A stretch of 64,000 nt of DNA from Lineus longissimus (Eukaryota > Nemertea > Pilidiophora > Heteronemertea > Lineidae), in NCBI RefSeq assembly GCF_910592395.1, contig NC_088309.1, forward strand, positions 15,440,599 to 15,504,598, in the 5' to 3' direction. Under the pieces are notes generated by a model. That model made no database searches. It saw only the letters and a list, made by a program, of their open reading frames with translations, and had not been told where the DNA came from. A program made the position numbers and the translations under genes. This document shows positions 20,818 to 31,114 of the stretch, in pieces; position 1 is the stretch's first letter; each line of letters opens with the position of its first letter.

Positions 20818-20921
20818 CTGAAAAATAAGTTTTTTTGATGCTGTAATTGTATCTTTTTGTCTTTTTAGGTACAATACCATAGTGAATAAGAAAGGCTACA
20901 ATGGCCATCTGCTGTGTGTAG

Positions 20922-21138
20922 TGGTCTCCTGAGGGCGTTGGTACCGAAGGAGGTACTGAAGTATTCGAGCGTTTCGGGCTCCAGCCGTAAAGTGGCTGGG
21001 CATGTCCAGAATTTTAAACCGATACTTAGGACAGTTGTCGATTCAATTCGTACACATGTAAGGGCAATATTTCCTGCCAGCACAGAGGACGATATCTCAA
21101 ATGAGGTATTTAACAAAGTGTGTCGTCGTTATCGATAA
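20922..21138 (+). CDS. BEN-domain gene, terminal exon
   Basis: Acceptor CTGTGTGTAG, then GLLRALVPKEVLKYSSVSGSS, a linker, and LRTVVDSIRTHVRAIFP with a basic end VCRRYR before TAA. The pattern LL..L...E.L..SSVSG...L...V..I...V...FP is that of the C-terminal two-thirds of BEN domains, sequence-specific DNA-binding modules often found in chromatin repressors. Confidence is moderate because I worked from pattern only. Confidence 0.6.
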
Positions 21139-22180
21139 ATTCAGATTAACTAACATTCAACTACCTTTCTTTTGGTTCCGCAAAGGCGCTTCCTTTATAT
21201 CCAGTGGCTTTGACTTCGGTAAATCTAAACCGGCATCCTTTTCTGTAACTACAAAATATACATGTAATAATAAGAGTTCGGAATGTTAGATAATCTGTGC
21301 TCAATACAGTACTGGAAAGAAGTTTCGGGCCAGGTCTTTGCATAAATTTCCTTCATATCGCACCAGTACTGGCAAATGCAGAACAAGGTCAGCAATAGTT
21401 CTCACTTCACACAGCCACTTGTGCTTCAGGGTCACATGCATCCATGTGAGGTGAGAACTGTAGCTGATATTGTCCTGCATTTGCCAGCACTGGTGAGACA
21501 TGAAGGAATTCAATTCAAATGCCCAGCTCAGAAACATCTTTCCAGGACTGTATATTCTGTACTGGCAGGTGGTTTTACATATGGGCTGGTAATTTGTTCA
21601 TAGTGCCATCATCGGCACCAAATATCTATACAGTGAGCACAATGGCCCTTGGCCTTTTCATTCTATTTTCCTTTAAGCATAAGTTGACTGTTATTGGTTT
21701 CTGGAGCGTGTATCCATAAATGTTATTGTTAGGTTGCTGATCTTCACCAAACTCGTTTCCTGTGATAAAAATAGTGTGTAAATTGAATTATTAATAATTA
21801 TGAAAATCGGATCTGTTGCTAACATGGTTTATGCACTCTAGACTCTGAAAAATGTACAAGTATATTATATAAACTGGTTTTCAAATTTTGTAAAAATGGT
21901 TAATCGCATTGAAAAACTTGTCTCGAGATTTGAAAATAGCCACACCCAGAAGTTATATGGAAAAATGATTGAATTTATTCAACAATTTGGCAAGGTGTAT
22001 TAAAAATCATCAGCACTTTTTTAACAGTTTATGTTCTTACCTGAAGAGTCAGAGTCTGTATCTGAAAACATCCATAAGCCATGTAAGCCATCCGTCTCGC
22101 TTTCACTATCGGAATATGGCTCCGTTGTCTGGAAGGAAATGGAAATGATAAAACTGTGGAGATTATAGAAAAGTCGTCTG
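21139..22180. other. 3' flank of the BEN gene with an inverted repeat
   Basis: Contains the 60-bp-arm inverted repeat at 21353-21506 and a GTGAGC-repeat tail at 21630-21660. The rest is AT-rich without a recognisable gene. Confidence 0.5.
21353..21506. repeat. imperfect inverted repeat, ~60-bp arms
   Basis: 21353-21413 (CATATCGCACCAGTACTGGC...) pairs with 21446-21506 (...GCCAGCACTGGTGAGACATG) with a few mismatches and a ~32-base loop. A miniature transposon remnant or a hairpin RNA source. Confidence 0.6.
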
Positions 22181-22800
22181 TATCCTGTGTGGCACGTTTC
22201 TTTACCGCTTGTGCTATGAACTTGAAACTTTGTACACATTATGACCTAGGTCACATGAGGTCAAATGGCATAAATTGGCCGTTAGGATGTAACTTATGGC
22301 ACGTTTCTAAACTGCAATGACTCTTGATCCCAAATTTGGTACACATGTACCTCTTAGTCAGGTGATCTCAGGGACTGAAGTTCGGTCCAATATGATTCAC
22401 CACTTGACCTACTTGTCAAGGTCACAGAGGTCAAATGTGCTGTAAATTGGCCATTTTGGGGAAATTTTAATTGCTTGGACCTACATCAAACCTACCACTA
22501 CATGACACAATACCATGCTATTCATCCATCTTTCTTCCACGAGGTGAGCACAATGGCCCTGGCCATTTCATTAGTGACTTGTTTTCGATAACATTTTTAT
22601 GGTAGGTTCTCCTAGCGATACATCACACATCGTACAGGTTTTTGATTTGACCTAATTTTCAAGGTCTCAGAGGTCAAATGGCATAAATTGGCTATTTGAG
22701 TGAAACTATGGCACGTTTCTTAGCCGCTAAAGCTATGAACTTGAAATTTGGTACACGACTCCCTATGACATGTAAAACCTCTGACACTGAATTTTGTATA
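22180..22800 (+). repeat. GTGAGC dispersed repeat
   Basis: GGCACGTTTCTTTACCGCTT-type units at 22191, 22298 and 22711, and GAGCACAATGGCCCTGGCC at 22544. A perfect DR3 of AGGTCA lies at 22419-22433. Confidence 0.8.
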
Positions 22801-23195
22801 TCCGTCCATAATGAAATCGACATAGCATATAATGAGTTAATGTTTCAATGTCGCAAGTTTTATTACTTGTATTCAGTGTATATCCGTCCATAATGAAATC
22901 AGTATTGCTGATTGGTCAATGTTTCAATATCGCAAGTTTTATTACTTGTGTTCAGTGTATATCCATCCATAATGAAATCAGTATTGCTGATTGGTCAATG
23001 TTGTATTGTCGCAAGTTTTATTACTTGTATTCAGTGTATATCCATCCATAATGAAATCAGTATTGCTGATTGGTCAATGTTTCAATATCGCAAGTTTTAT
23101 TACTTGTATTCAGTGTATATCCGTCCATAATGAAATCGGTATTGCTGATTGGTCAAAGTTCAATTGTCGAAAGTTTTATTCAATGTATTCAGCGT
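22796..23195 (+). repeat. 79-bp tandem repeat, five copies
   Basis: Units begin GTATATCCGTCCATAATGAA (22796, 22877, 22956, 23035, 23115), the first and last diverged. Four units carry GATTGGTCAA, an inverted CCAAT motif. The open frames across it are by-products of the 79-bp period. Confidence 0.9.
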
Positions 23196-24530
23196 AGGTT
23201 TCTATTAAAGTGAAGTCAGGCGGCAGGTTTACTGACATAGATCAGACTGATCTTGGATTTCTTCCTTCAAATTTGTATGTATTACCTTTAATACATTATA
23301 ATGGTATATCATAGCTTTGAATTAGAAATGTTGTTTTTGGCGTTGATTGTGTTTTACCACTTAATGCATTTAGTCAAATAACACTTTTTAGATGCGAGAT
23401 TTGGCTTCTAAAACAAATATAACTGGTTTTTTAGAAAAATTTTAAAGTAAGATTACAATAAACTAATTATCATGGGCAAAAGTGTACTTTCATATATTTT
23501 CGCTCTAACAACAAACTTGAGTTTCTGTGTTGTAATTTTTCCATGTGGTAATGTCCACATGGGCAATATCTGCATGTCCTTGGGGAGAGACATGACCAGC
23601 GTGGAGGGGAATTGGTGGTTGTGCTGTGCACGGAGGCTATAATGGGTGCTAGTTTAGTTTGGATTAGGTCGTCCCAGTGGTTTTTTGGTCTTTGAAAGCA
23701 GTGTATGATGGGTGTCTCAAAACAAGTAGAGAGTAGTTTTTTGTCCTATTAATGCACCTATTGTCTTCAATTTATTGCTGGTGCAAAAACTCAGAATTGT
23801 TAAAACAAACTTCTGCTGCATAAACCCTGTGGAAAGCCACGATCAAACTGGTAGAATTGAAAATTGTAAATGCAAAAATGTTGCAAGAAAGGTTTCATTA
23901 GCACCGGGCTATAAAGTGTGGATTGAAGCTCCTCACAGCCAGCAAGGCCCCTTACAAATTGTACGGCGACAGGTATTCGGTCTTTCGCTTACTGATTTAT
24001 CACCTATAGTCGTTTTGCTCCCAGGCTTGGCGTATGTGGCTTGGACGTTTCAATCGATCAGATTTTTCTTCACAGTTCCTTGCAGTAATCATGAATGAAA
24101 TCAGGGTATCAAGTAATACTTGTCTATCTGGTGGATATCAAATCTTGACAAATTCTAATTGGCTTTTAATTACATGTAATTGTCTAATTATAGATGAGTC
24201 ATTTACAATACAGCTTGATATTGGGGAAGTATAACTTGTCGGTAAAATGACTGGTCCATATCAACGATTGTTCCTCTACTAGAGTGATGCCCTGGGCAAT
24301 TCAACAGTGTGTGATTATTGATGGGTGATCAAGAGTGTGATCTTGGGAAAGTCAATTGTCTAACTCATTCATTGGTCATATCTGGTGTCTGACTTTCAGC
24401 AAGTCACTTGTCAAAGATCGCAATGCATCATCATGTCTCAAAAGTAGGACGAAAGGAAGTAAAAAATAAATGTAAATCAATAACTCTAATGCAAAAATTT
24501 ACATTTTTAAGTATTCTTGGAGAGTAAAAG
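23196..24530. other. no recognised gene
   Basis: An open frame at 23775-24098 shows no family and no convincing splice sites. No other repeat recognised. Confidence 0.4.
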
Positions 24531-24743
24531 CTCTGTACACACTGACAACATTTTGGGAAACATGTTGGCCAACATGTTGTCCAGGTGCGATGTTATCGAA
24601 AATGTAGACAGTGTGTACAGTTCGGAAACATTCGATAACATGTTGGCCAAAAGTTGCTCAAATGTTGTCGAAATAATAAAAAAATCAATTTTGTTGCGGA
24701 GTGTTGTCAAGTTTTATCCAATCAGAAACAGGCCACAAATCAC

Positions 24744-24881
24744 ATGATCTACCTGAAGCCATGTGATGTAGTCAAAATAGCAGCCTCCAGCAAGGAATGG
24801 TTATTGAGTGAAGTGGAACAACTTATCGCAGTATGGGAAAGTTGTGCCTGTTTATGGGACGACAGTAGACAGGAGACAGTG
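24744..24881 (+). CDS. MADF/Myb-SANT-like first exon, copy 1
   Basis: ATG to donor GTAGGC gives 46 codons. KEWLLSEVEQLIAVWESCAC followed by LWDD resembles the first helices of MADF or Myb/SANT-like DNA-binding domains. CCAATCAG lies 27 bp before the ATG. No following exon was identified, so it may be a duplicated gene start without a body. Confidence 0.4.
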
Positions 24882-25318
24882 GTAGGCCCCATGCTGGTCT
24901 CTCATATATATCCATGGTCTTGTCCACACACTTTTCTCATCTTTACGTATTCTTTGCCATCTTTCAATCAGGATACGTAAAATTATGGCAGAGCCCCCGA
25001 CAATACATCTTCTTCTCTTGGAATCTTCCATTGTTTATGAATGTCTGTGCAAAATCCTCATTTTCTCAGAAACATTTGATAACAAGTTGCTCAACATGTT
25101 GTCGGGCTCAGTACACACTGACAACATTTTGGGAAACATGTTGGCCAACATGTTGTCCAGGTGCGATGTTATCGAAAATGTTGGCAGTGTGTACAGTTCG
25201 GAAACATTCGGTAACATGTTGGCCAAATGTTGCTCAAATGTTGTCGAAATAATACAAAATCAATTTTGTTGCAGAGTGTTGTCGAGTTTTATCCAATCAG
25301 AAAAAGGCCACAAATCAC

Positions 25319-25456
25319 ATGATCTACCTGAAGCCATGTGATGTAGTCAAAATAGCAGCCTCCAGCAAGGAATGGTTATTGAGTGAAGTGGAACAACTTA
25401 TCGCAGTATGGGAAAGTTGTGCCTGTTTATGGGACGACAGTAGACAGGAGACAGTG
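25319..25456 (+). CDS. MADF/Myb-SANT-like first exon, copy 2
   Basis: Same protein sequence as copy 1 with the same donor, produced by the 576-bp duplication. Preserved reading suggests recent duplication or constraint. Confidence 0.4.
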
Positions 25457-26283
25457 GTAGGCCCCATGCTGGTCTCTCATATATATTCATGGTCTTGTCC
25501 ACACACTTTTCTCATCTTTACGTATTCTTTGCCATCTTTCAATCAGGATACGTAAAATTATGGCAGAGCCCCCGACAATACATCTTCTCTTGTAATCTTC
25601 CATTGTTTATGAATTTCCGTCCAAAATCCTAATTTTCTCAGAAACATTCGATAACAAGTTGCCCAACCTGTTGCCGAATGTTGTCATGTGTATACAGGGC
25701 CAAATTATTGTTGCCCAGATGTGTTGCCGAGACGTTTCCAAAAATGTAGAAGTGGGGATATAATATCGCGCAACGTTGAGTTGGCCCCAGAGAAATTATC
25801 ATTGATGATGTGTGAATGTTATCATCATCATCATCATACCATCTTAGTGCATAGAATGATCTTCTTCTTCTTCAATTACTCGGTTGGCCGTCTGTCGACG
25901 TATAATAACCGAGGTGGAGGTGTGGGCATGCGGGGAAGGAAGGTTTGTTAGTAGCATGCCTTGGGGAGGCATGCCCTGAACGCTGTGGGTGAAATAGCCC
26001 TGCGAGCGTCTGCGCTTAAACTATTCCAATCGGAAGTTGTACGGATGATGAAAGATTTCCTGTACGCATCGGTGTTGCATCTAGTTTAAATTAGTCTGTT
26101 CCTTCTTCCAGGGTTGATCAGATTGGGGTCAAGTTGAACTTCAACTTTCTTATTTATTATTAGGTAAAAAAGGATGAGGCGTTGGTTTTTCCGTCGTGAT
26201 GTTAAGGGTTCCCAGTTGAGATTTCTCAAGAGTTCCGTGACGCTAGTTTTGGGCTCGTTGTGATTATGTAACACGATCATATA

Positions 26284-26790
26284 TGCAATACTACAATCAA
26301 GATGTACAGACCGGGGGAGCTGGCTGTACGTACCCATAAGTCTTTGCGGTAGTCTCGCGCGTACCGGATATAACCCATCAAGCTTTTCTCCTTCAGAGAA
26401 ATACTGCGTTGCGCTCAAGTGCCTTATAAGGCTGTGAACAAAATTAACGTTCGACCAATGAGAAAGCCACATTACCCTGCATACGAGGTTGGACGCGTGA
26501 TCACTAAATGACAAGTAAAAATAGAATCAGACCACATGTTTCTATATGTCAGAATGCTGCCGTTTGTTGTAGTACACGTGTGTTGTCCAAATTTTCGATT
26601 TCAAGCAAGTTTAAGGCCAACCTCGTGTCCACCAGACTAATGCATAATTGGCAGTTGAGCGCAACGCAGTATTTCTCTGAAGGAGAAAAGCTTGATAGGT
26701 TATATCCGGTACGCGCGAGACTACCGCAAAGACTTATGGGTACGTACAGCCAGCTCCCCCGGTCTGTACATCTTGATTGTCGTATTGAAT
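26284..26790. mobile_element. foldback element with ~137-bp arms
   Basis: 26284-26421 and 26654-26790 are nearly identical inverted arms (GATGTACAGACCGGGGGAGC... and its complement) around a ~230-bp loop. The inner arm sequence (AGTATTTCTCTGAAGGAGAA...) has a diverged relative at 55705-55790, so it is a dispersed family. Frames inside are not protein-like. Confidence 0.8.
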
Positions 26791-28050
26791 AGGATTGATA
26801 TAGGCCTAGACAATGCCAAATGGCAATGGAAATGGAAAAGCTAAATTTTTATCTAGAAAAGCTAGGATATAATTAAAATTATTCCAAAATAAAGGTAGAT
26901 AAACAAGGGATTCAAAAGATATACATGTATATACAACATAGGAAAGTGATCAGAAACCAGCGGTATCGAGCGGAGAAAATAATCTCTTCTTGTCTCGTGT
27001 AATCTGGATCAGCCATAAATCATGCATTCAGCATTGCAGCATTGCATCAGTTTTCTTAGCTGACCAAAACAACATTGAACATTCGTGCATTTGTTCCTCA
27101 TTGGTGACAAATGTTGTTGAGTTTTCTGACGGGCCCAACCTAGGCCTAGGTTGAAAAAAATTTGAAGACTATCGATATAAACGCCTATTTCTTTTGGTCT
27201 GCCAAATGTTTAGATATGAACAGGAAATGATCGATAGCATATTCATTCAGAAAAACTGAAGTGAAAAATGGTAAACATGCATTGGAAGGGTCATCCTATT
27301 TGCGTCCAGTGGCGACCAGAAAACGATAGTATGCGTCCAGCAAAAGTACAGGACGCCATGTTTGTTTTAGCTGCCGTTCCTTGGGTTTATAGAAAAAGCG
27401 GAATCGCATCAGGTTGGCACATGGAGATGATGGATGATTATTCAAAAACTAGGTTTGCAAACTCCACCAAACTTCTAAATCTTGTTTATTGAAAGTGTTT
27501 TAGGAGCTTGAAAACATTTTTAACCATATACACCCTTTTATTTTCTCGTTGGACGCCATTGGTCGCCACTGGACACAATTTAGGATGACCGCATTGGAAA
27601 CAGGAAACTGAATTGTCACGTGACTAACTTTTTTCGGAAATAAGAAATTATGGAATGTAGGAAAAGGTATTCAACTGCCATAGCGAATAGATTGAAGTGG
27701 TATAAATATTTCACAGACAAAACATATTTTTATTTTTTTGTGAAAATCTGATAAATGAAGTCGGCGGAGATTTGGTGCTGTTGATAGAGTGTGTGTACTT
27801 TTTAAAACAGCGTGTCAGTGTCGTGTGTGCCGTCGTGTAGGTTTGAAAGGCAGTTTGGCGCTATATCGCCTAGGGGACGGATAGGCCTAGGCCTACAGTA
27901 CACCCTCGATTTAGCCAAATTATACTGAGTGGCAAACTGTGCGAGATGGTTTGACAATTGATGATTATTATAGAAATATCAGCTAATAAATGTTTACGCT
28001 TTTTATACTCACCATTTTGGCCGATCTTTTGTCCCCGAAATAAAACAACG
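26791..28050. other. right interior of the 22.9 kb element
   Basis: AT-rich with several TAGGCCTAG palindromes (26800, 27141, 27882). No exon with convincing splice sites. Confidence 0.4.
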
Positions 28051-28352
28051 AATCCAAGAAATCGAAAATGCGTCCGATTTTCGCCGGGTATTTTAAAGAT
28101 GGCGAAAATCGTTTGCGAATATCGGACAAGAGCCAACAATTTCGTAAAATCGCTCCATTATCGCCTGGAGCGATTTATTGTGCGAAATCGAAGAACAGGC
28201 GCGATTGTGGGTAAATTTCGCATTGACATATCGGCGATTTTTTAAAATCGCCATCGTTTCGCCGGTCGATTTTCGGACTGATTTCGCAGGCGAAATACTG
28301 CAGTGTGAATTTCGCCGGCGAATATCGCGTGCAGACTTTTGGACGTGATCCC
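28050..28352. repeat. right subterminal zone of the 22.9 kb element
   Basis: Dense TTCGCC/GGCGAA/AAATCGCC motifs mirroring 5439-5690, ending in TTTGGACGTGATCCC and the TTA duplication. Confidence 0.65.
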
Positions 28353-28355
28353 TTA

Positions 28356-28745
28356 AATTTGGTATGTAGACACTTATTGAGCATCTCTACATGTTGACCA
28401 AAAAAGTAGGTCAATGTGACCAACTTTTCAGTGATAAGGAGATCAAGTTTGTAAAATCCTATAAAGAGATTATTATAGAAAATTGTGTTGCCCAAGGTTA
28501 CACATGACTTGACCAAGTCAGTGTCATTCCTCTCTGTGTATTTGCTCCCCTCTATTTGTAGACTCTATAGCTAAATTAGGCAATATTTCAACAGTAGGCA
28601 AGTAGCCTGCATGCCTTAATCCACACCAATTAATTCATGTCAATTACCAAACTACAAATCTGTCATAATATCTAGGAATAAATCAACACCAGGTGAGCAC
28701 AAATGTCCCAAGGACATTTCATTTAGCTTTTGCAATGTCTTGTTT
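28356..28745 (+). repeat. GTGAGC repeat, right half of the interrupted copy
   Basis: AATTTGGTATGTAGACACTTATTG continues the unit broken at 5438 and finishes with AGGTGAGCACAAATGTCC near 28692. Confidence 0.75.
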
Positions 28746-29215
28746 GCCGGATCAGCACACTTCGGGTATATGATAAAATAGGAAAACCGACTGAGTGACC
28801 GGTCCGAGTCACCGGATCAGAGATGATTTTCTGCGGCCTGACAGCTCGAGCGCCATCCGGAAAGAAATGACATAACATGAATGAAATGGCATAACACTGG
28901 TCGACCTGAAACCTTGTGTGGAGTCATGGTAGTTTCACCTTGATAATGTCTCCTGGGACAACTTTGAGATAATGCCTGATTACTTCGAAACTAATGATCG
29001 GATCGCTACCAAATTTCATGTGATTATATATCTATGTACTCATGACAAAAAACTCAAGTTCTCAATGTAATCTTTTGACAAATAGGGCCACCAGGCCACC
29101 ATCTTGAAAATTTAAATAAGATCTTTTTTTCCTAAATTGTTGAAGAGATGTCAACTAATTTCCATGTGACATGTACATCCACTTCAAATGGCATGTATTA
29201 ACATTTTCCGAGGTG
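28746..29215. repeat. dispersed repeat and GTGAGC repeat
   Basis: 28782-28853 matches 3712-3775 (GACCGGTCCGAGTC.CCGGATCAG). From about 28900 the GTGAGC family resumes (GCCACCAGGCCACCATCTTGAAAA) and ends CGAGGTGAGCAC just before the next insertion. Confidence 0.7.
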
Positions 29216-29221
29216 AGCACA

Positions 29222-30275
29222 TATGGCAAGCGGAGTGTCCAGTAATTAAAAAAACCTAGTTTTATTCAAAAAAACTTGGTTTTTTACCTAATAAACTAAG
29301 TTTATTTGGTAAAAATATAGGTTTTTTTAAAACAACCTTGTTTATTAGCTAATAAACCGAGTTTCTTTAATAAAACCAAGTTTTTTTACTTTCTTTCCTA
29401 ATAAAGTAGGTTTTTTAACAGAAACTTACATTTTATGCTAAAAAACCTGGTTTATTACCTAAAAAACTTGTTTTTTTACAACATAATCGTATAAAACATA
29501 AGTTTCTGTACAGAAATGTCCATTTATTCAATAAAACAAGGTTTATTACCAAAACAACCTAGTTTATTTAAAAAAACTAAGTTTATTACTAATAAACCTA
29601 GTTTTTTAAAATAAACCTGGTTTATTAGAAAACTTACATTTTTAAACCTCGATCCTACCTACATTGAGTTATCTGGGATGAGGTTAGGGTCTCACTAACT
29701 AGTTTACAGAGTGCAGTGCAGTGCAGCATTAGTACAACGTGGTGCCGAGGTTGCCCATCCTCGTCCCGATAACATCGCGGATTTGTGTACATGGGGCGAG
29801 GTAGAAAATACAAGTTTCTCGATAGAAAGTAGGTTTTTGCACGCCGTTTGTCCAGTTATTCAAAACAACCTACATTTTTACAATAAAACCAGGTTTTATT
29901 GCAAAAAACTAAGTTGTTTTGTATAAAACCAAGTTTTTTACGTAAAAAGGTAGGTTTATTGGCCATTTGTCCAGTTATTGTTAATAAACCAAGATTCTTT
30001 GCTATAAAACTAAGTTTATTACCACTGGATGAAAAACTTATATTTTAGGGAATAAAACCAAGTTTATTTGTTAAACTTGACATTTGTGGATAGAAACAAG
30101 GTTTATTAGGTAAAAAACTTGGTTTTATTAAAGAAACTCGGTTTATTAGCTAATAAACAAGGTTGTTTTAAAAAAACCTATATTTTTACCAAATAAACTT
30201 AGTTTATTAGGTAAAAAACTAGGTTTTTTGAATAAAACTAGGTTTTTTTAATTACTGGACACTCCGCTTGCCATA
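29222..30275. mobile_element. palindromic element of AAAC..GTTT mini-palindromes
   Basis: TIR TATGGCAAGCGGAGTGTCCA at both ends, flanked by AGCACA (29216-29221, 30276-30281), inserted in a GTGAGC tail. Each arm is a series of short units such as AAACCTAGTTT, AAACTAAGTTT and AAACTTGGTTT separated by TTATT or AATAA. The arms are inverted copies of each other for at least 200 bp. A GC-richer core (29645-29825) holds CGAGGT motifs. No coding potential. Confidence 0.85.
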
Positions 30276-30338
30276 AGCACATGGTAGCTGGCCTGCACCA
30301 TTTCATTAACATTCACCTAATGGGTCTTTCTTCTTCAG

Positions 30339-30641
30339 TCTACGGCCATACTGGAGGACATCGTAAAAGATGTGCGAGGCCGGGACCAGCCCGCCATTAT
30401 CGTGACAGGCACATTGGAAGATATACGTAAAATCCATATAATCGCTGAAGGGTGCCTTGTTTGGAAGGTGCCTCACATCTTGGATGCTATCATGGCCATG
30501 GTAGGACTGCACTACATTTTAAATGTAGAATATAACATGCATGTAAAGCAGGCACAGATTTTTATTGAGAAATTTGTGTGTGGACTTAAGGCCAGTAAGA
30601 GCAACATCAAGTCGATTCAGGCATTCTATAACAAACTATAA
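30339..30641 (+). CDS. conserved terminal exon of an uncharacterised gene
   Basis: After acceptor TTCTTCTTCAG, 100 codons to TAA. IIVTGTLEDIRKIHIIAEGC, AIMAMVGLHYILNVEYNMHV and AQIFIEKFVCGL recall a C-terminal block seen in many invertebrate and fish uncharacterised proteins (a 'vaEg..c.v....AL..L.A.YY.FNI.Y......t..FLq.f' pattern). Upstream exons were not identified; the palindromic element lies just before it. Confidence 0.55.
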   Translation, partial: STAILEDIVKDVRGRDQPAIIVTGTLEDIRKIHIIAEGCLVWKVPHILDAIMAMVGLHYILNVEYNMHVKQAQIFIEKFVCGLKASKSNIKSIQAFYNKL

Positions 30642-31114
30642 GATTGATGTGCACTAGTGCAGCAATTTGGGCAAAGTTATTTGAGAGAATTAACAGTGGA
30701 AGCATTTTGACTCTTACATACATGTAATGCCACAATTTAAATGTACTAACAACCGGGCCCTGTACTGCAGCACTTTCAGTAAACAAGCATGAATTATATG
30801 TCTTCTAAGTATTCTTATGGCGAGCACAATGGCCCCTGGCCGTTTCTTTAATTTCGCTGTTTTCGCAGTTGTCCATGATCCGCGAAAGTAACCAGCATAA
30901 AACATTAAATTTCATTGGAGTTAACTGAAGAACCATAGTGCCTCCGCAAAATTAAAAAGCGTAAAATATAGATGTTTCAAGCAATTTCCAGAAATCCGCC
31001 ATAATTTCCACCCGCGAATATTTCCCGGTTTACAGTATTCTCCAAGTGCGTGTTAAGAGAAAGTGCAACCAAGTGCTGGTGAATTAACATGATTGTAGAT
31101 GGGCATGACGTGCC
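30642..31114. other. spacer with a GTGAGC tail
   Basis: GGCGAGCACAATGGCCCCTGGCC at 30819 marks a repeat end. No gene seen. Confidence 0.5.

Larger units (their letters stand above)
24531..25690 (+). repeat. 576-bp tandem duplication
   Basis: Unit 1 starts 24531 and unit 2 about 25107 (TCTGTACACACTGACAAC / TCAGTACACACTGACAAC); a third partial start lies at 25644. Each holds the perfect palindrome AACATGTTGGCCAACATGTT (24559-24578, 25135-25154) and the exon described next. Copies are about 97% alike. Confidence 0.88.
5439..28352. mobile_element. 22.9 kb TIR-bounded composite element
   Basis: The left end GGGATCACGTCCAAA and the right end TTTGGACGTGATCCC are inverted copies; similarity runs about 35 bp and then becomes a subterminal zone full of GGCGAA/TTCGCC motifs on both sides (to ~5690, from ~28050). 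TTA flanks both ends (5436-5438, 28353-28355). Removing the insert and one TTA restores a GTGAGC repeat unit of the same length as the intact unit at 5110. The element holds a BEN-domain gene, an antisense DDE transposase, a nested Harbinger and many later repeats. TTA is a target typical of PIF/Harbinger, but the resident DDE protein is not of that family, so the superfamily is open. Alternative: two solo ends of separate elements, which the repeat-junction match argues against. Confidence 0.72.

Noticed and set aside
22848-23197. Overlapping open frames with repeated YYLYSVYIHP
   Set aside because: They are read-through of the 79-bp tandem repeat in several frames.
26086-26514. 142-codon minus-strand frame
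   Set aside because: It runs through one arm of the foldback element and matches no family.
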